Source: Siphonobacter sp. BAB-5405 (GTDB taxonomy: Bacteria > Bacteroidota > Bacteroidia > Cytophagales > Spirosomataceae). Taken from it: 64,000 nt of DNA. This document shows positions 42,452 to 50,527 of this stretch, in pieces; positions within the stretch are counted from its first letter, which is position 1; each line of letters opens with the position of its first letter. The stretch lies in contig NZ_NJAG01000016.1 of NCBI RefSeq assembly GCF_002872335.1, positions 111,444 through 175,443 on the forward strand. The letters run 5' to 3'. The notes under the pieces are model-generated. The model ran no database searches and was not told where the DNA came from. It was given only the letters and a program-made list of their open reading frames with translations. The translations under genes were made by a program, and so were the position numbers.

Positions 42452-43384
42452 TCAATACTTCATTGGCAGGTGAATTTCGGCAATCATGCAGCGGGCCGAG
42501 CCACCCCCGTTGCCTTCAATGATGCTTAAGTCGGTATGTAAAATCTGGCAGTAGTCATCCAGCGAATCAATTTGCCGGGCGGTCAGACTTTCGTAGGCCT
42601 TCGTAGACATCATCAGCACCTGTTCGCCTTTGTTCGTGCGTACCTGCAGCATATTCCCCGCAAAGTGTTTCATCTGTTCCAGCGAGATTTCAACCACCTG
42701 CCGACCCGAGGTTTCGAGCGAACTCCGCACCATAAACTTCTCGTCCGGATCCGGAATGGCGTCCAGACAAACGACGGCGAACAGATCCCCAATGCACATG
42801 AGGACGTTGGTATGATAAATGGGCCGCCCCATTTCATCTTCCGCATTGAACTTGACCACCTCGTAGTTCATTTGTAGAGCAAAGGCATCGAGTACTTCTT
42901 CGTGCGTCCGGGGCGAGAGGCAGGCGTACGCAATTTTGTACTTGCGGTCCAGCACCATCGAACCCGTTCCTTCCAGAAACTTCCCTTCGTTTTCAAACGC
43001 CGTCAGGTCCACGCGACGATTGATGTAAAACTGCTCTTCGATTTTACGCAGAATATCTTCCCGGCGTTCGAGTCGACGGTTTTCCGCCTGCATGGGGTAC
43101 GTAATGACCGTTCCGTTGAAGTGGAAACTGACCCAGTTATTCGGAAAAATAGAGTCGGGCGTATGCGGCTCCTCTGTATCATCAATTACCAGTACGTTCA
43201 TTCCTTTGGCCCGCAGCAGCCGTACCATTTCATCGAATTCTTCGAGGGCTTTAGTCTGAGCAATAGCCTTGGTCTGATCGGCTACGCTTAGGCTTTGAAA
43301 CGCGTTAGACGAGGCCGTCTGTTCGTTGAACCCGAAGCGTACGGGCCGGATCATTAATAAATTAGAGGTGGACTGTGTTCTCAT
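42452..43384 (-). CDS. ctlX: CtlX-type citrulline utilisation hydrolase
   Basis: 310-residue guanidine-modifying superfamily protein (arginine deiminase/amidinotransferase fold). PDSIFPNNWVSFH (about 76-88), EGTGSMVLDR (acidic catalytic pair) and HTNVLMCIG (His) are visible, and the nucleophile is Cys299 in GGGSARCMIAEIHLP. CtlX-type proteins have been tied to use of citrulline in Bacteroidota. The gene follows arcA by 51 bases on the same strand, so the pair is probably one operon. The precise reaction is inferred from family annotation. Confidence 0.82.
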   Translation of the reverse strand: MRTQSTSNLLMIRPVRFGFNEQTASSNAFQSLSVADQTKAIAQTKALEEFDEMVRLLRAKGMNVLVIDDTEEPHTPDSIFPNNWVSFHFNGTVITYPMQAENRRLERREDILRKIEEQFYINRRVDLTAFENEGKFLEGTGSMVLDRKYKIAYACLSPRTHEEVLDAFALQMNYEVVKFNAEDEMGRPIYHTNVLMCIGDLFAVVCLDAIPDPDEKFMVRSSLETSGRQVVEISLEQMKHFAGNMLQVRTNKGEQVLMMSTKAYESLTARQIDSLDDYCQILHTDLSIIEGNGGGSARCMIAEIHLPMKY

Positions 43385-43435
43385 GGTTTGCGTTTGCCTG
43401 TACTACAGAAAGGCTCGTTTCAGGTACTAGGATTA

Positions 43436-44866
43436 TTACTTTCTTAAAATGGGCATCGACATGCAGTGCGAGCCGCCGCGAGCCCGGGATAATTCGGCAC
43501 TGGGTAACAAAATAAACGTGTCCGTCAGGGTTTCGGGCGAGCTGAGGCCTTTTTCAAATTCCTGGATCAGATCCGCGGCCCGAATAATTCGGAAGCCTTT
43601 CTGCCGAAACGCTTCCAGTGTTTTATCGTTCCGGTCGTAGCCAATCACTACGCCTTCTTTTAGTGCTAACAGGTTACAAGAGTCGGTCCACTGCTCGCGG
43701 GCTCCGTAAGGAAACTCGTTATTTCCCGAAAAAATAAAGGTAACCTCTTCTTCGCGACAGCCCAGATCTTCTACGCTAATCTGCGTGAGCAGTTCCTCCA
43801 GGCTGGCGAGTTCTTTGGGCGAAGTACCATCTTTATAGAACTGAACAATCTTCACATCTTCGTCCGCTTTGGGCGGAATGAGTCCGCTCATGGTCGGGTC
43901 AATCTGATCCTCCGCGTGCCGACCCTGTTTCAGTAGCGAGCCGAGCACGACCCAGACGTTTTTCTTGACCTGCGTACAGACCGTGTCCAGGTGCATGTAA
44001 TCCCGCTTGAATGGAATCCGGACGACCGTAATTTTATCAACTACATTTTTTTCGAACAAAATCTTAATCGACTGCTGAGCCGCAAAAACGGTCGTTCGCT
44101 CCGATACCCCAATGACGAGGTGATTGGGAGCCACCATCATCACATCCCCGCCTTCGAGCGTGGTCTTGTTGTAATTTTTCTCGTTGTCGGGTAAGAGAAA
44201 GTACAACTCATTGTCGGGCAACTCGATGATTTTTCCGCGTAGGGGTTCAAAAATCGGGTGCGTATAGAAAATGTACTGAGCCAGCAGAGCTTCGCGGGTA
44301 CGGGCCTGTTTAGCCGGTTTGTTCAACAGCAAATGGTCATTGATGGTAATGCCAATATCCCGCGTAAAAATAAGATTGGGTACGGGAGAAAAGAGCATTT
44401 CTCCGCTGGGTGTAGTACCCGAAATCAGCGTTTTGGCCAGGTCCACGGGCGATAACTCATTCAATTCGGCCTGGGTGCTGTACCACTCGTGCTCCACGGC
44501 ACAAATCGCCGCAATCAACTTGGTCTTGATGGCTTCCTGTTCCAGAATATCGGCCAGTAGTTTCTGGAACTCAATGACTTTGTCGGAATTGAAATACTCC
44601 GGGTGATCGGGTTTATAGAAGGAACGTTTCGGATCGGCGTCAATCTGGGCAATCTTTCCCTTTACTTTTTCCGGATCCAGAAAGTACAGTAGAATTTTTA
44701 CGTAATAATCGTACTCATCTTTCCGCATGGTATCCAGATGAACGATATCCTCGAAAAGCCAATCCTGAGCTTTGGAAGGTACCACCTTCCCTAACCCGGA
44801 ATCGGGACTGTGAATGAGTAGCCGCTGAAGCGTGCCTACTTCACTGGCGACAAAAATGGGTTGCAT
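43436..44866 (-). CDS. arcA: Arginine deiminase family protein
   Basis: 476-residue enzyme expected to hydrolyse arginine to citrulline and ammonia. The conserved sites are present: FTRD (167-170), EGGD (238-241), a HLDT stretch (KRDYMHLDTVCT), and the nucleophile Cys468 in ARGGSHCMSMP. It is longer than classical ArcA (about 410) by an insertion between roughly 45 and 130, as in the Bacteroidota form. Neither arcB, arcC nor the ArcD antiporter is nearby, so this is not the fermentative ADI operon; citrulline would pass to CtlX. It is the first gene of the pair. Confidence 0.82.
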   Translation of the reverse strand: MQPIFVASEVGTLQRLLIHSPDSGLGKVVPSKAQDWLFEDIVHLDTMRKDEYDYYVKILLYFLDPEKVKGKIAQIDADPKRSFYKPDHPEYFNSDKVIEFQKLLADILEQEAIKTKLIAAICAVEHEWYSTQAELNELSPVDLAKTLISGTTPSGEMLFSPVPNLIFTRDIGITINDHLLLNKPAKQARTREALLAQYIFYTHPIFEPLRGKIIELPDNELYFLLPDNEKNYNKTTLEGGDVMMVAPNHLVIGVSERTTVFAAQQSIKILFEKNVVDKITVVRIPFKRDYMHLDTVCTQVKKNVWVVLGSLLKQGRHAEDQIDPTMSGLIPPKADEDVKIVQFYKDGTSPKELASLEELLTQISVEDLGCREEEVTFIFSGNNEFPYGAREQWTDSCNLLALKEGVVIGYDRNDKTLEAFRQKGFRIIRAADLIQEFEKGLSSPETLTDTFILLPSAELSRARGGSHCMSMPILRK

Positions 44867-45172
44867 ACGGTTTACTAGTTTGGGGTTTTACTCGGGAGTT
44901 GCTATCAGCCCATTGCGTCCGTAAACGCGGGCTTTGTTTGCCTATTCATCGACCATTCTCCCCGCAAAACTTGATTACTCGGCCCGCAAGATAGAGGCTT
45001 CCCGGACACTTCAAAAACAAGAAATTCGGCCTTTCGTGCCAAAACAGGCCCTATTTCGTTTAAACCCAGAAAAAATTTTCAAATCCCTTTTTCTTCCCTT
45101 TCGCAAAGAGAACCAATCCGTTGAAAAGCAAGTTATCCCTTCATAGACAGCATTCTTTTGCGGAAGAACCTG
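44867..45172. other. Divergent spacer between arcA and sufC
   Basis: About 300 bases holding the upstream regions of arcA (leftward) and sufC (rightward). The sufC -7 element is at its right end. I see no RNA gene, riboswitch core or strong hairpin; short frames here are not convincing. Confidence 0.5.
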
Positions 45173-45181
45173 TACCTTTGC
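45173..45181 (+). promoter_or_regulatory. -7 promoter element of sufC
   Basis: TACCTTTGC, 32 bases before the sufC ATG. Confidence 0.65.
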
Positions 45182-45212
45182 ACTTTGAAACATTTACCTT
45201 GACATAGCAGCT

Positions 45213-45971
45213 ATGCTTAAAATAGAGAACCTTCAGGCATCCATTGGAGAGAAGCAGATTCTGAAAGGCATCAATCTCGAAGTGAAACCCGGTGAAGTTC
45301 ACGCCATTATGGGACCCAACGGCTCGGGCAAGAGTACGCTGGCCTCTGTACTGGCTGGACGCGAAGACTACGACGTAACCGGAGGCACGGTCCAATTTGA
45401 TGGCAAAGATCTGCTGGAACTGGCTCCCGAGGAACGGGCCGCAGAAGGCATTTTTCTCGCATTTCAGTATCCGGTAGAAATTCCCGGCGTTTCGACGACG
45501 AACTTTCTGAAAACGGCTCTTAATGAAATCCGTAAGTACCGGGGCGAGGAACCCCTGGATGCCGTCAGCTTCCTCAAACGCATGAAGGAAAAGATGAAAC
45601 TGGTCAATATCGATCAGTCTCTGCTGAGCCGTTCACTCAACGAGGGCTTTTCCGGCGGTGAGAAAAAACGGAATGAAGTATTCCAGATGGCGATGCTCGA
45701 ACCCAAACTGGGTATTCTGGATGAGACGGATTCCGGTCTGGACATTGACGCCCTGCGTATTGTCGCTGAAGGCGTAAATACCCTACGCGATGGCGAGCGT
45801 TCGTTCATTGTCGTTACGCACTACCAACGCTTACTCGATTATATCGTTCCTGACTTCGTACACGTGCTTTACAAAGGCCGTATCGTGAAATCCGGCACGA
45901 AAGAACTGGCTCTGGAACTGGAAGAAAAAGGCTACGACTGGATCAAGGCAGAAGTGGATGCTCTGGTCTAA
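45213..45971 (+). CDS. sufC: Fe-S assembly ATPase SufC
   Basis: 252-residue ABC-type ATPase of the SufBCD scaffold. Walker A is [10 protein letters not shown] (about 33-42), the signature is [11 protein letters not shown] (about 147-157), and Walker B with the SufC-specific stretch is [16 protein letters not shown]. Its ATP cycle drives rearrangement of SufB-SufD so that a cluster can form. It is followed by sufD 82 bases on; the partner sufB is at 13309-14772, far to the left on the other strand. Confidence 0.97.
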   Translation: MLKIENLQASIGEKQILKGINLEVKPGEVHAIMGPNGSGKSTLASVLAGREDYDVTGGTVQFDGKDLLELAPEERAAEGIFLAFQYPVEIPGVSTTNFLKTALNEIRKYRGEEPLDAVSFLKRMKEKMKLVNIDQSLLSRSLNEGFSGGEKKRNEVFQMAMLEPKLGILDETDSGLDIDALRIVAEGVNTLRDGERSFIVVTHYQRLLDYIVPDFVHVLYKGRIVKSGTKELALELEEKGYDWIKAEVDALV

Positions 45972-46053
45972 CCCAAGCGTACGCTTTCGTCGAGTTTATT
46001 TCTAAACGTGTTATTCATTCGAATTCGTTACGAATGACGATCCACCAACTTTA

Positions 46054-47370
46054 ATGACTACTCCGATTGATTTTAAAGCCCAGTTGATTGCCGAGTTTCA
46101 GTTGAATGAAACGCGTATGAACGGCGAAAGTCGCAGTTCGCTACACCAGCGGCGGCGGCAGGCCCTGACGCGTTTTGAGCAGCTGGGATTCCCAACGATC
46201 AAGCACGAAGAGTGGAAATATTCGAACGTTAAAAATCTGGTCAATCAGGCATTTAATATTACGCCGGTGGCCTCTATTACGGACGAAGATCTGGTTTCCC
46301 TCCAAATACCGAACCTGGCAGGAAATATTCTTTACTTTATAAACGGACAGTATCAGCCCCAGCTTTCGACGATTGTTTCGCCTTCGGAAGAAGTAGAGAT
46401 TCTGCCCTTTACCGAAGGATACAAAAAGTATCCCGAACTGGTAGAAAAACATTTTGCCCAGTACGCCGACGATTCCAAAGATGCCTTCACGGCTCTGAAT
46501 ACGGCGTTTGCTCAGAATGGAGCGTTCATTTACGTACCCAAAGGCAAAGTGGTTGAAACGCCGATTATTCTCCGTTTCATTTCCGACGCCCGTACCGAGA
46601 ATGTAGCCATTCAGCTCCGCAACCTGATTATCGTTGGAGATCGGGCGGAAGTGAAAGTGGCAGAATCATTTCGTACGCTGGGTGAGTTTTCTTCCTTTAC
46701 CAATACGGTGACCGAAGCATTTGTGGGTGAAGAAGCTCATTTCGATCACTACAAGGTTCAGGACGAAACGCAGAAAGCCTATCACATCGGCACTACGCAG
46801 GTACAACACAGCCGGGCCAGCCAGACGCACGATACGACGGTAACGCTCAACGGCGGCTGGGTACGGAACAACCTGAACCTGGTCCTGAACGGTGAACACG
46901 TAGAAGCTCACCTGAACGGTCTGTATCTGCCCAACGGCAGACAGCACATCGATAACCATACGCTGGTTGATCACGCCATGCCCAATTCGTACTCGAACGA
47001 ATTGTACAAAGGCATCATCTTTGATCAGGCTACGGGTGTTTTCAACGGCAAAATCTTCGTACGCGAGGATGCTCAGAAAACCAATGCCTACCAGAGCTGT
47101 AAGAACGTACTAGCTTCCCCTGAAGCTACGATGAATACCAAGCCCCAGCTGGAAATCTACGCCGACGACGTGAAGTGTTCGCACGGTACGACGACGGGTC
47201 AGATGGACGAAGAGGCTCTCTTTTACCTGCAATCCCGCGGAGTTCCCAAAGAAAAAGGACGGGCTCTGCTGATGCTGGCCTTTGCCGAAGACGTGGTTGA
47301 ACGAATCAAAATTCCGGCCATTCGCGAGTACCTGGAAAACGCCCTCGCCAAGAAAGTAGGCGAAGTGTAA
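46054..47370 (+). CDS. sufD: Fe-S assembly protein SufD
   Basis: 438-residue SufB paralogue that pairs with SufB in the scaffold. It shows the beta-helix core with VEVKVAESFRTLGE-like strands, NLNLVLNGEHVEAHLNGLYLPNGRQHIDNHTLVDHAMPNSYSNELYKGI (containing the His used in cluster formation), KCSHGTTTGQMDEEALFYLQSRGVPKEKGRALLMLAFAEDVVERI at the C-terminus, and an N-terminal helical part with WKYSNVKNL. A strong terminator lies 25 bases after the stop, so sufCD appears to be its own unit. Confidence 0.96.
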   Translation: MTTPIDFKAQLIAEFQLNETRMNGESRSSLHQRRRQALTRFEQLGFPTIKHEEWKYSNVKNLVNQAFNITPVASITDEDLVSLQIPNLAGNILYFINGQYQPQLSTIVSPSEEVEILPFTEGYKKYPELVEKHFAQYADDSKDAFTALNTAFAQNGAFIYVPKGKVVETPIILRFISDARTENVAIQLRNLIIVGDRAEVKVAESFRTLGEFSSFTNTVTEAFVGEEAHFDHYKVQDETQKAYHIGTTQVQHSRASQTHDTTVTLNGGWVRNNLNLVLNGEHVEAHLNGLYLPNGRQHIDNHTLVDHAMPNSYSNELYKGIIFDQATGVFNGKIFVREDAQKTNAYQSCKNVLASPEATMNTKPQLEIYADDVKCSHGTTTGQMDEEALFYLQSRGVPKEKGRALLMLAFAEDVVERIKIPAIREYLENALAKKVGEV

Positions 47371-47394
47371 TCTACGGGTATACGGTAACAAACG

Positions 47395-47445
47395 GACCGA
47401 AACGATGGCTTGTGTTATTCACCCTTCGTTTCGGTCGTTTTTTTA
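47395..47445 (+). terminator. Intrinsic terminator between sufD and sufS
   Basis: GACCGAAACGA (47395-47405) pairs perfectly with TCGTTTCGGTC (47426-47436), then GTTTTTTTAG. It lies within what would otherwise look like one suf operon. Confidence 0.85.
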
Positions 47446-47550
47446 GATTCGCTTTTTTCCGAAAGTGAATGCGTAGTTTCCACGCCCAACCGAAACTCTT
47501 TTCCTAAAATCTTGATTATATCTAAGATTGACGGAGAAACGATTCCCACC

Positions 47551-48792
47551 ATGATGACCACAACCTCCACGATTCCTTTTGACATCGAACGCATACGAGC
47601 TGACTTTCCGATTCTGGATCAGGAAATCAATGGCCGTAAGCTGGTCTATTTCGATAACGCCGCGACTACGCAAAAGCCGATTCCAGTGATTGAAGCGTTG
47701 ATGAATTACTACCGGGGCTACAATGCCAATATTCACCGGGGTATTCACACGCTGGCGGAAAAAGCGACGGCTGATTTTGAGGCCTCACGTCGGGCCGTTC
47801 GGGATTTTCTGAACGCTCCTTCGGCGGAAGAAATCATCTTCACGTCAGGTACGACCATGAGTATAAACCTTGTGGCTCAGACCTACGGACGGCACTTTCT
47901 CAAAGAAGGCGACGAAATTATCATTTCCGGACTGGAGCACCACTCCAACATCGTTCCCTGGCAAATGCTGGCGGGCGAAAAAGGCTTGACCATCCGGGCT
48001 ATTCCTGTACTGGAAAATGGTGAACTTGATCTCTACACGTTCGAAGGTATGCTCTCTGAACGCACGAAGATTGTAGCCGTCAACCACGCTTCCAACTCCC
48101 TGGGAACGGTCAATCCCGTCAAGGAAATCATTGCCAAAGCTCACGCAGCCGGTGCCGTGGTTCTGATTGACGGAGCACAGGCCAGTAGCCACCTTGACAT
48201 CGATGTGCAGGACCTGGACGCGGATTTCTACGCTCTTTCAGCTCATAAAATCTACGGTCCGACCGGACTGGGTGTGCTGTACGGAAAACGGGCTTTACTC
48301 GAAGCCATGCCTCCCTATATGGGCGGTGGAGAAATGATCAAGGAAGTAACGTTCGAGAAAACGACGTACAACGACCTGCCCTACAAATTCGAAGCCGGTA
48401 CTCCCAATATCGCCGATGTGGTAGCCCTGAAAGCGGCAATTGACTACATCACCAGCATTGGCAAACCGAACATTGCGGCTTACGAACATCAGTTGCTGCA
48501 ATACGCGACCGAGCAAATTGGTCAGATGGACGGCATTCGGCTGATTGGTCAGGCGAAGGAAAAAATTTCGGTACTGTCTTTCGTACTGGAAGGCGTGCAC
48601 CATCAGGACATTGGGATCATTCTTGATCAGCAGGGCATTGCCGTGAGGACGGGTCACCACTGTACGCAACCTGTCATGGACCGTTTCTGCATTCTCGGAA
48701 CAACCCGTGCCTCATTTGCGATGTACAACACGATGGAAGAAATCGATAAATTAGTCGCCGGTTTGCAGCGAGTGAAAAAGCTCATGGCGTAA
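47551..48792 (+). CDS. sufS: Cysteine desulfurase SufS
   Basis: 413-residue PLP enzyme that strips sulfur from cysteine and holds it as a persulfide. The PLP lysine is Lys233 in ALSAHKIYGPTG. The persulfide Cys is Cys371 in RTGHHCTQPVM, with the short loop of group II (SufS) desulfurases. The start (FDIERIRADFPILDQEINGRKLVYFDNAATTQKP) is standard. The ATG at 47551 is chosen; the longer frame from 47410 overlaps the upstream terminator. Another Met follows immediately at 47554. SufE lies downstream. Confidence 0.96.
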   Translation: MMTTTSTIPFDIERIRADFPILDQEINGRKLVYFDNAATTQKPIPVIEALMNYYRGYNANIHRGIHTLAEKATADFEASRRAVRDFLNAPSAEEIIFTSGTTMSINLVAQTYGRHFLKEGDEIIISGLEHHSNIVPWQMLAGEKGLTIRAIPVLENGELDLYTFEGMLSERTKIVAVNHASNSLGTVNPVKEIIAKAHAAGAVVLIDGAQASSHLDIDVQDLDADFYALSAHKIYGPTGLGVLYGKRALLEAMPPYMGGGEMIKEVTFEKTTYNDLPYKFEAGTPNIADVVALKAAIDYITSIGKPNIAAYEHQLLQYATEQIGQMDGIRLIGQAKEKISVLSFVLEGVHHQDIGIILDQQGIAVRTGHHCTQPVMDRFCILGTTRASFAMYNTMEEIDKLVAGLQRVKKLMA

Positions 48793-48884
48793 TTTAGTTG
48801 ATGGTTATTGGTTGTTCGTTGATGATTTCCACTGATTCGATCAACTTAAAACTACCAACCACTATCAACCAACAACTACCAGAT

Positions 48885-49310
48885 ATGACTATTAACGAAA
48901 CCCAGGACGAGATCATCGAAGAGTTTGAATTGTTCGACGATTGGGAAGGGAAATATGAATACATCATTGATCTTGGCAAGAAACTGACGCCCCTGGACGA
49001 GCAGTATAAAACCGAGGATCATATCATCAAAGGCTGTCAGAGCCGGGTATGGCTCCACGCAGCACTGCAGGGCGACCGGGTTATCTTTACGGCTGACTCC
49101 GACGCGATTATCGTTAAAGGTCTGATTTCCATGCTGGTGCGGGTATACTCGGGTCACACGCCCGATGAAATTGTCAATTCGGACCTGTACTTCATGGAAA
49201 AAGTAGGTTTACAGCAACACCTGGCCCAAACCCGTTCCAACGGGCTGGCGTCCATGGTCAAGCAAATGAAAACCTACGGTCTGGCGTTTAGTGCTTTACA
49301 GAAAGGTTAG
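48885..49310 (+). CDS. sufE: Sulfur acceptor SufE
   Basis: 141-residue protein that takes persulfide sulfur from SufS and passes it to SufB. The acceptor is Cys51 in DHIIKGCQSRVWL, the diagnostic motif. The C-terminus RSNGLASMVKQMKTYGLAF is also typical. The ATG at 48885 is used; the longer frame covers the GT/AC-rich repeat arms in the spacer after sufS. Confidence 0.94.
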   Translation: MTINETQDEIIEEFELFDDWEGKYEYIIDLGKKLTPLDEQYKTEDHIIKGCQSRVWLHAALQGDRVIFTADSDAIIVKGLISMLVRVYSGHTPDEIVNSDLYFMEKVGLQQHLAQTRSNGLASMVKQMKTYGLAFSALQKG

Positions 49311-49505
49311 GTCGTTTTGGGTTTAGGGTTTTGAGTTAGAGCTTCCGAGCTTCACATAGAATTAATACGTTTGGAATTTAGGGTTTTGAGTTGGGGCTTC
49401 CGAGGTTTGTGTTCGAAGATACCGCGTTGGCCTGTAGTAGCAGTTTATTGATCAGTAGTCATTAACTCCAAACCCTAAACTCCAAACTCCAAACATAATT
49501 ATCCC
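49311..49505. repeat. Spacer repeat with two direct units and an inverted arm
   Basis: The unit TTTAGGGTTTTGAGTT followed by a GCTTCCGAG word occurs twice (about 49321-49350 and 49378-49406). An AC-rich arm, CTCCAAACCCTAAACTCC (about 49466-49484), is complementary to the unit's start. No gene is seen. Confidence 0.6.
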
Positions 49506-49817
49506 ATGACTGAATCCGAATTACGGGACAAGGTAGTAGCTGCCCTGAAAACCGTATATGACCCTGAAATTCCCGTGGATGTCTACGAGCTGGGTCTGAT
49601 TTATGACATTAAAATCTTTCCGGTTAATAACGTTTATGTACTCATGACGCTGACCTCGCCGGCTTGTCCTTCCGCGGGTGAAATTCCAGGAGAGGTAGAA
49701 CAGCGAGTCCGCGAAATCGAAGGCGTATCCGACGTATCCGTTGAATTAACGTTCGATCCTCCGTACAGTCAGGACATGATGTCGGACGTGGCCAAACTGG
49801 AGTTAGGATTCATGTAG
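49506..49817 (+). CDS. MIP18/DUF59 Fe-S assembly protein (SufT-like)
   Basis: 103-residue DUF59 protein. KTVYDPEIPVDVYELGLIYDI (about 15-35) and the Cys-containing MTLTSPACPSAGEIPGEVEQRV (about 47-68) are the family motifs, and the tail is shaped as in bacterial SufT-type proteins. DUF59 proteins help mature iron-sulfur enzymes, which fits its place after sufE. Whether it should bear the name sufT is a matter of convention; the function is a family inference. Confidence 0.87.
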   Translation: MTESELRDKVVAALKTVYDPEIPVDVYELGLIYDIKIFPVNNVYVLMTLTSPACPSAGEIPGEVEQRVREIEGVSDVSVELTFDPPYSQDMMSDVAKLELGFM

Positions 49818-49958
49818 CATGGTTTCTAGTTGTTAGTTTTAGGTTGTTTGTTACTAGTGAATCAGGCAACTAGTAACAACCATTAACAAACAACCAGCAA
49901 CGATCAACCAGTATCAATCAACCAATAAAAGTCTAATCACTTAATAAATCATCAAGCA
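49818..49958. repeat. GT-rich/AC-rich inverted repeat
   Basis: TAGGTTGTTTGTTACTAGTG (about 49841-49860) is complementary to the later AACTAGTAACAACC and AACAAACAACC words (49869-49900). It fills the spacer before the bacilliredoxin gene. Confidence 0.6.
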
Positions 49959-50399
49959 ATGTCAATGTACCCTGCTGAATTAGTACTGCCGATGCGAATG
50001 GATATCGCGGAAGGTGGTTTCAAAGAATTACACACGGCTCAGGAAGTAGACCAAACGATGGCGGAAGCCGAAGAAGGTACTACGCTGGTATTCATCAACT
50101 CCGTATGTGGTTGCTCGGCCCGTACGGCTCGTCCCGGTGTGAAATACGCAGTGAATAATTCCCAGTTCAAACCCGATCGTTTAGCGACGGTTTTTGCGGG
50201 TGTGGACATGGAAGCTACGGCGAAAGTTCGGGAGTACACGTTACCTTATCCCCCCAGCTCACCCGCGATTGCTCTGTTCAAAGACGGTGAACTGGTACAC
50301 TTCGTCGAACGTCACCACATTGAAGGTCGTCCGGCAGAAGTAATTGCTCAGCATCTGGAAATGGTTTTCGAAGAATTTTGCAGCCCTGCTGAAGCCTAA
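49959..50399 (+). CDS. BrxA/BrxB family bacilliredoxin
   Basis: 146-residue thioredoxin-like protein of the YphP/YqiW family. The active site is FINSVCGCSARTARPG with the CGC motif (about residues 50-52), and HFVERHHIEGRPAEVIAQHL is the conserved C-terminal part. Such proteins remove bacillithiol from oxidised protein thiols. That suggests bacillithiol use in this organism, as known in some Bacteroidota. It follows the suf genes and ends at a terminator, so it could be part of an iron-sulfur and oxidative stress group. Confidence 0.88.
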   Translation: MSMYPAELVLPMRMDIAEGGFKELHTAQEVDQTMAEAEEGTTLVFINSVCGCSARTARPGVKYAVNNSQFKPDRLATVFAGVDMEATAKVREYTLPYPPSSPAIALFKDGELVHFVERHHIEGRPAEVIAQHLEMVFEEFCSPAEA

Positions 50400-50430
50400 G
50401 AAAATCAACGCCTCTGGCGGATAAAATAAA

Positions 50431-50472
50431 AAGTAGCCCTTCCGAGTTAATATCGGAAGGGCTTATTTTTTG
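50431..50472 (+). terminator. Intrinsic terminator after the bacilliredoxin gene
   Basis: AGCCCTTCCGA (50435-50445) pairs with TCGGAAGGGCT (50453-50463), followed by a T-rich run. Confidence 0.85.
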
Positions 50473-50527
50473 CTGGGAAGTGTTTAACTTCGCCCCATCC
50501 GCCCATTGGCAGGTCTATTACGCACGC

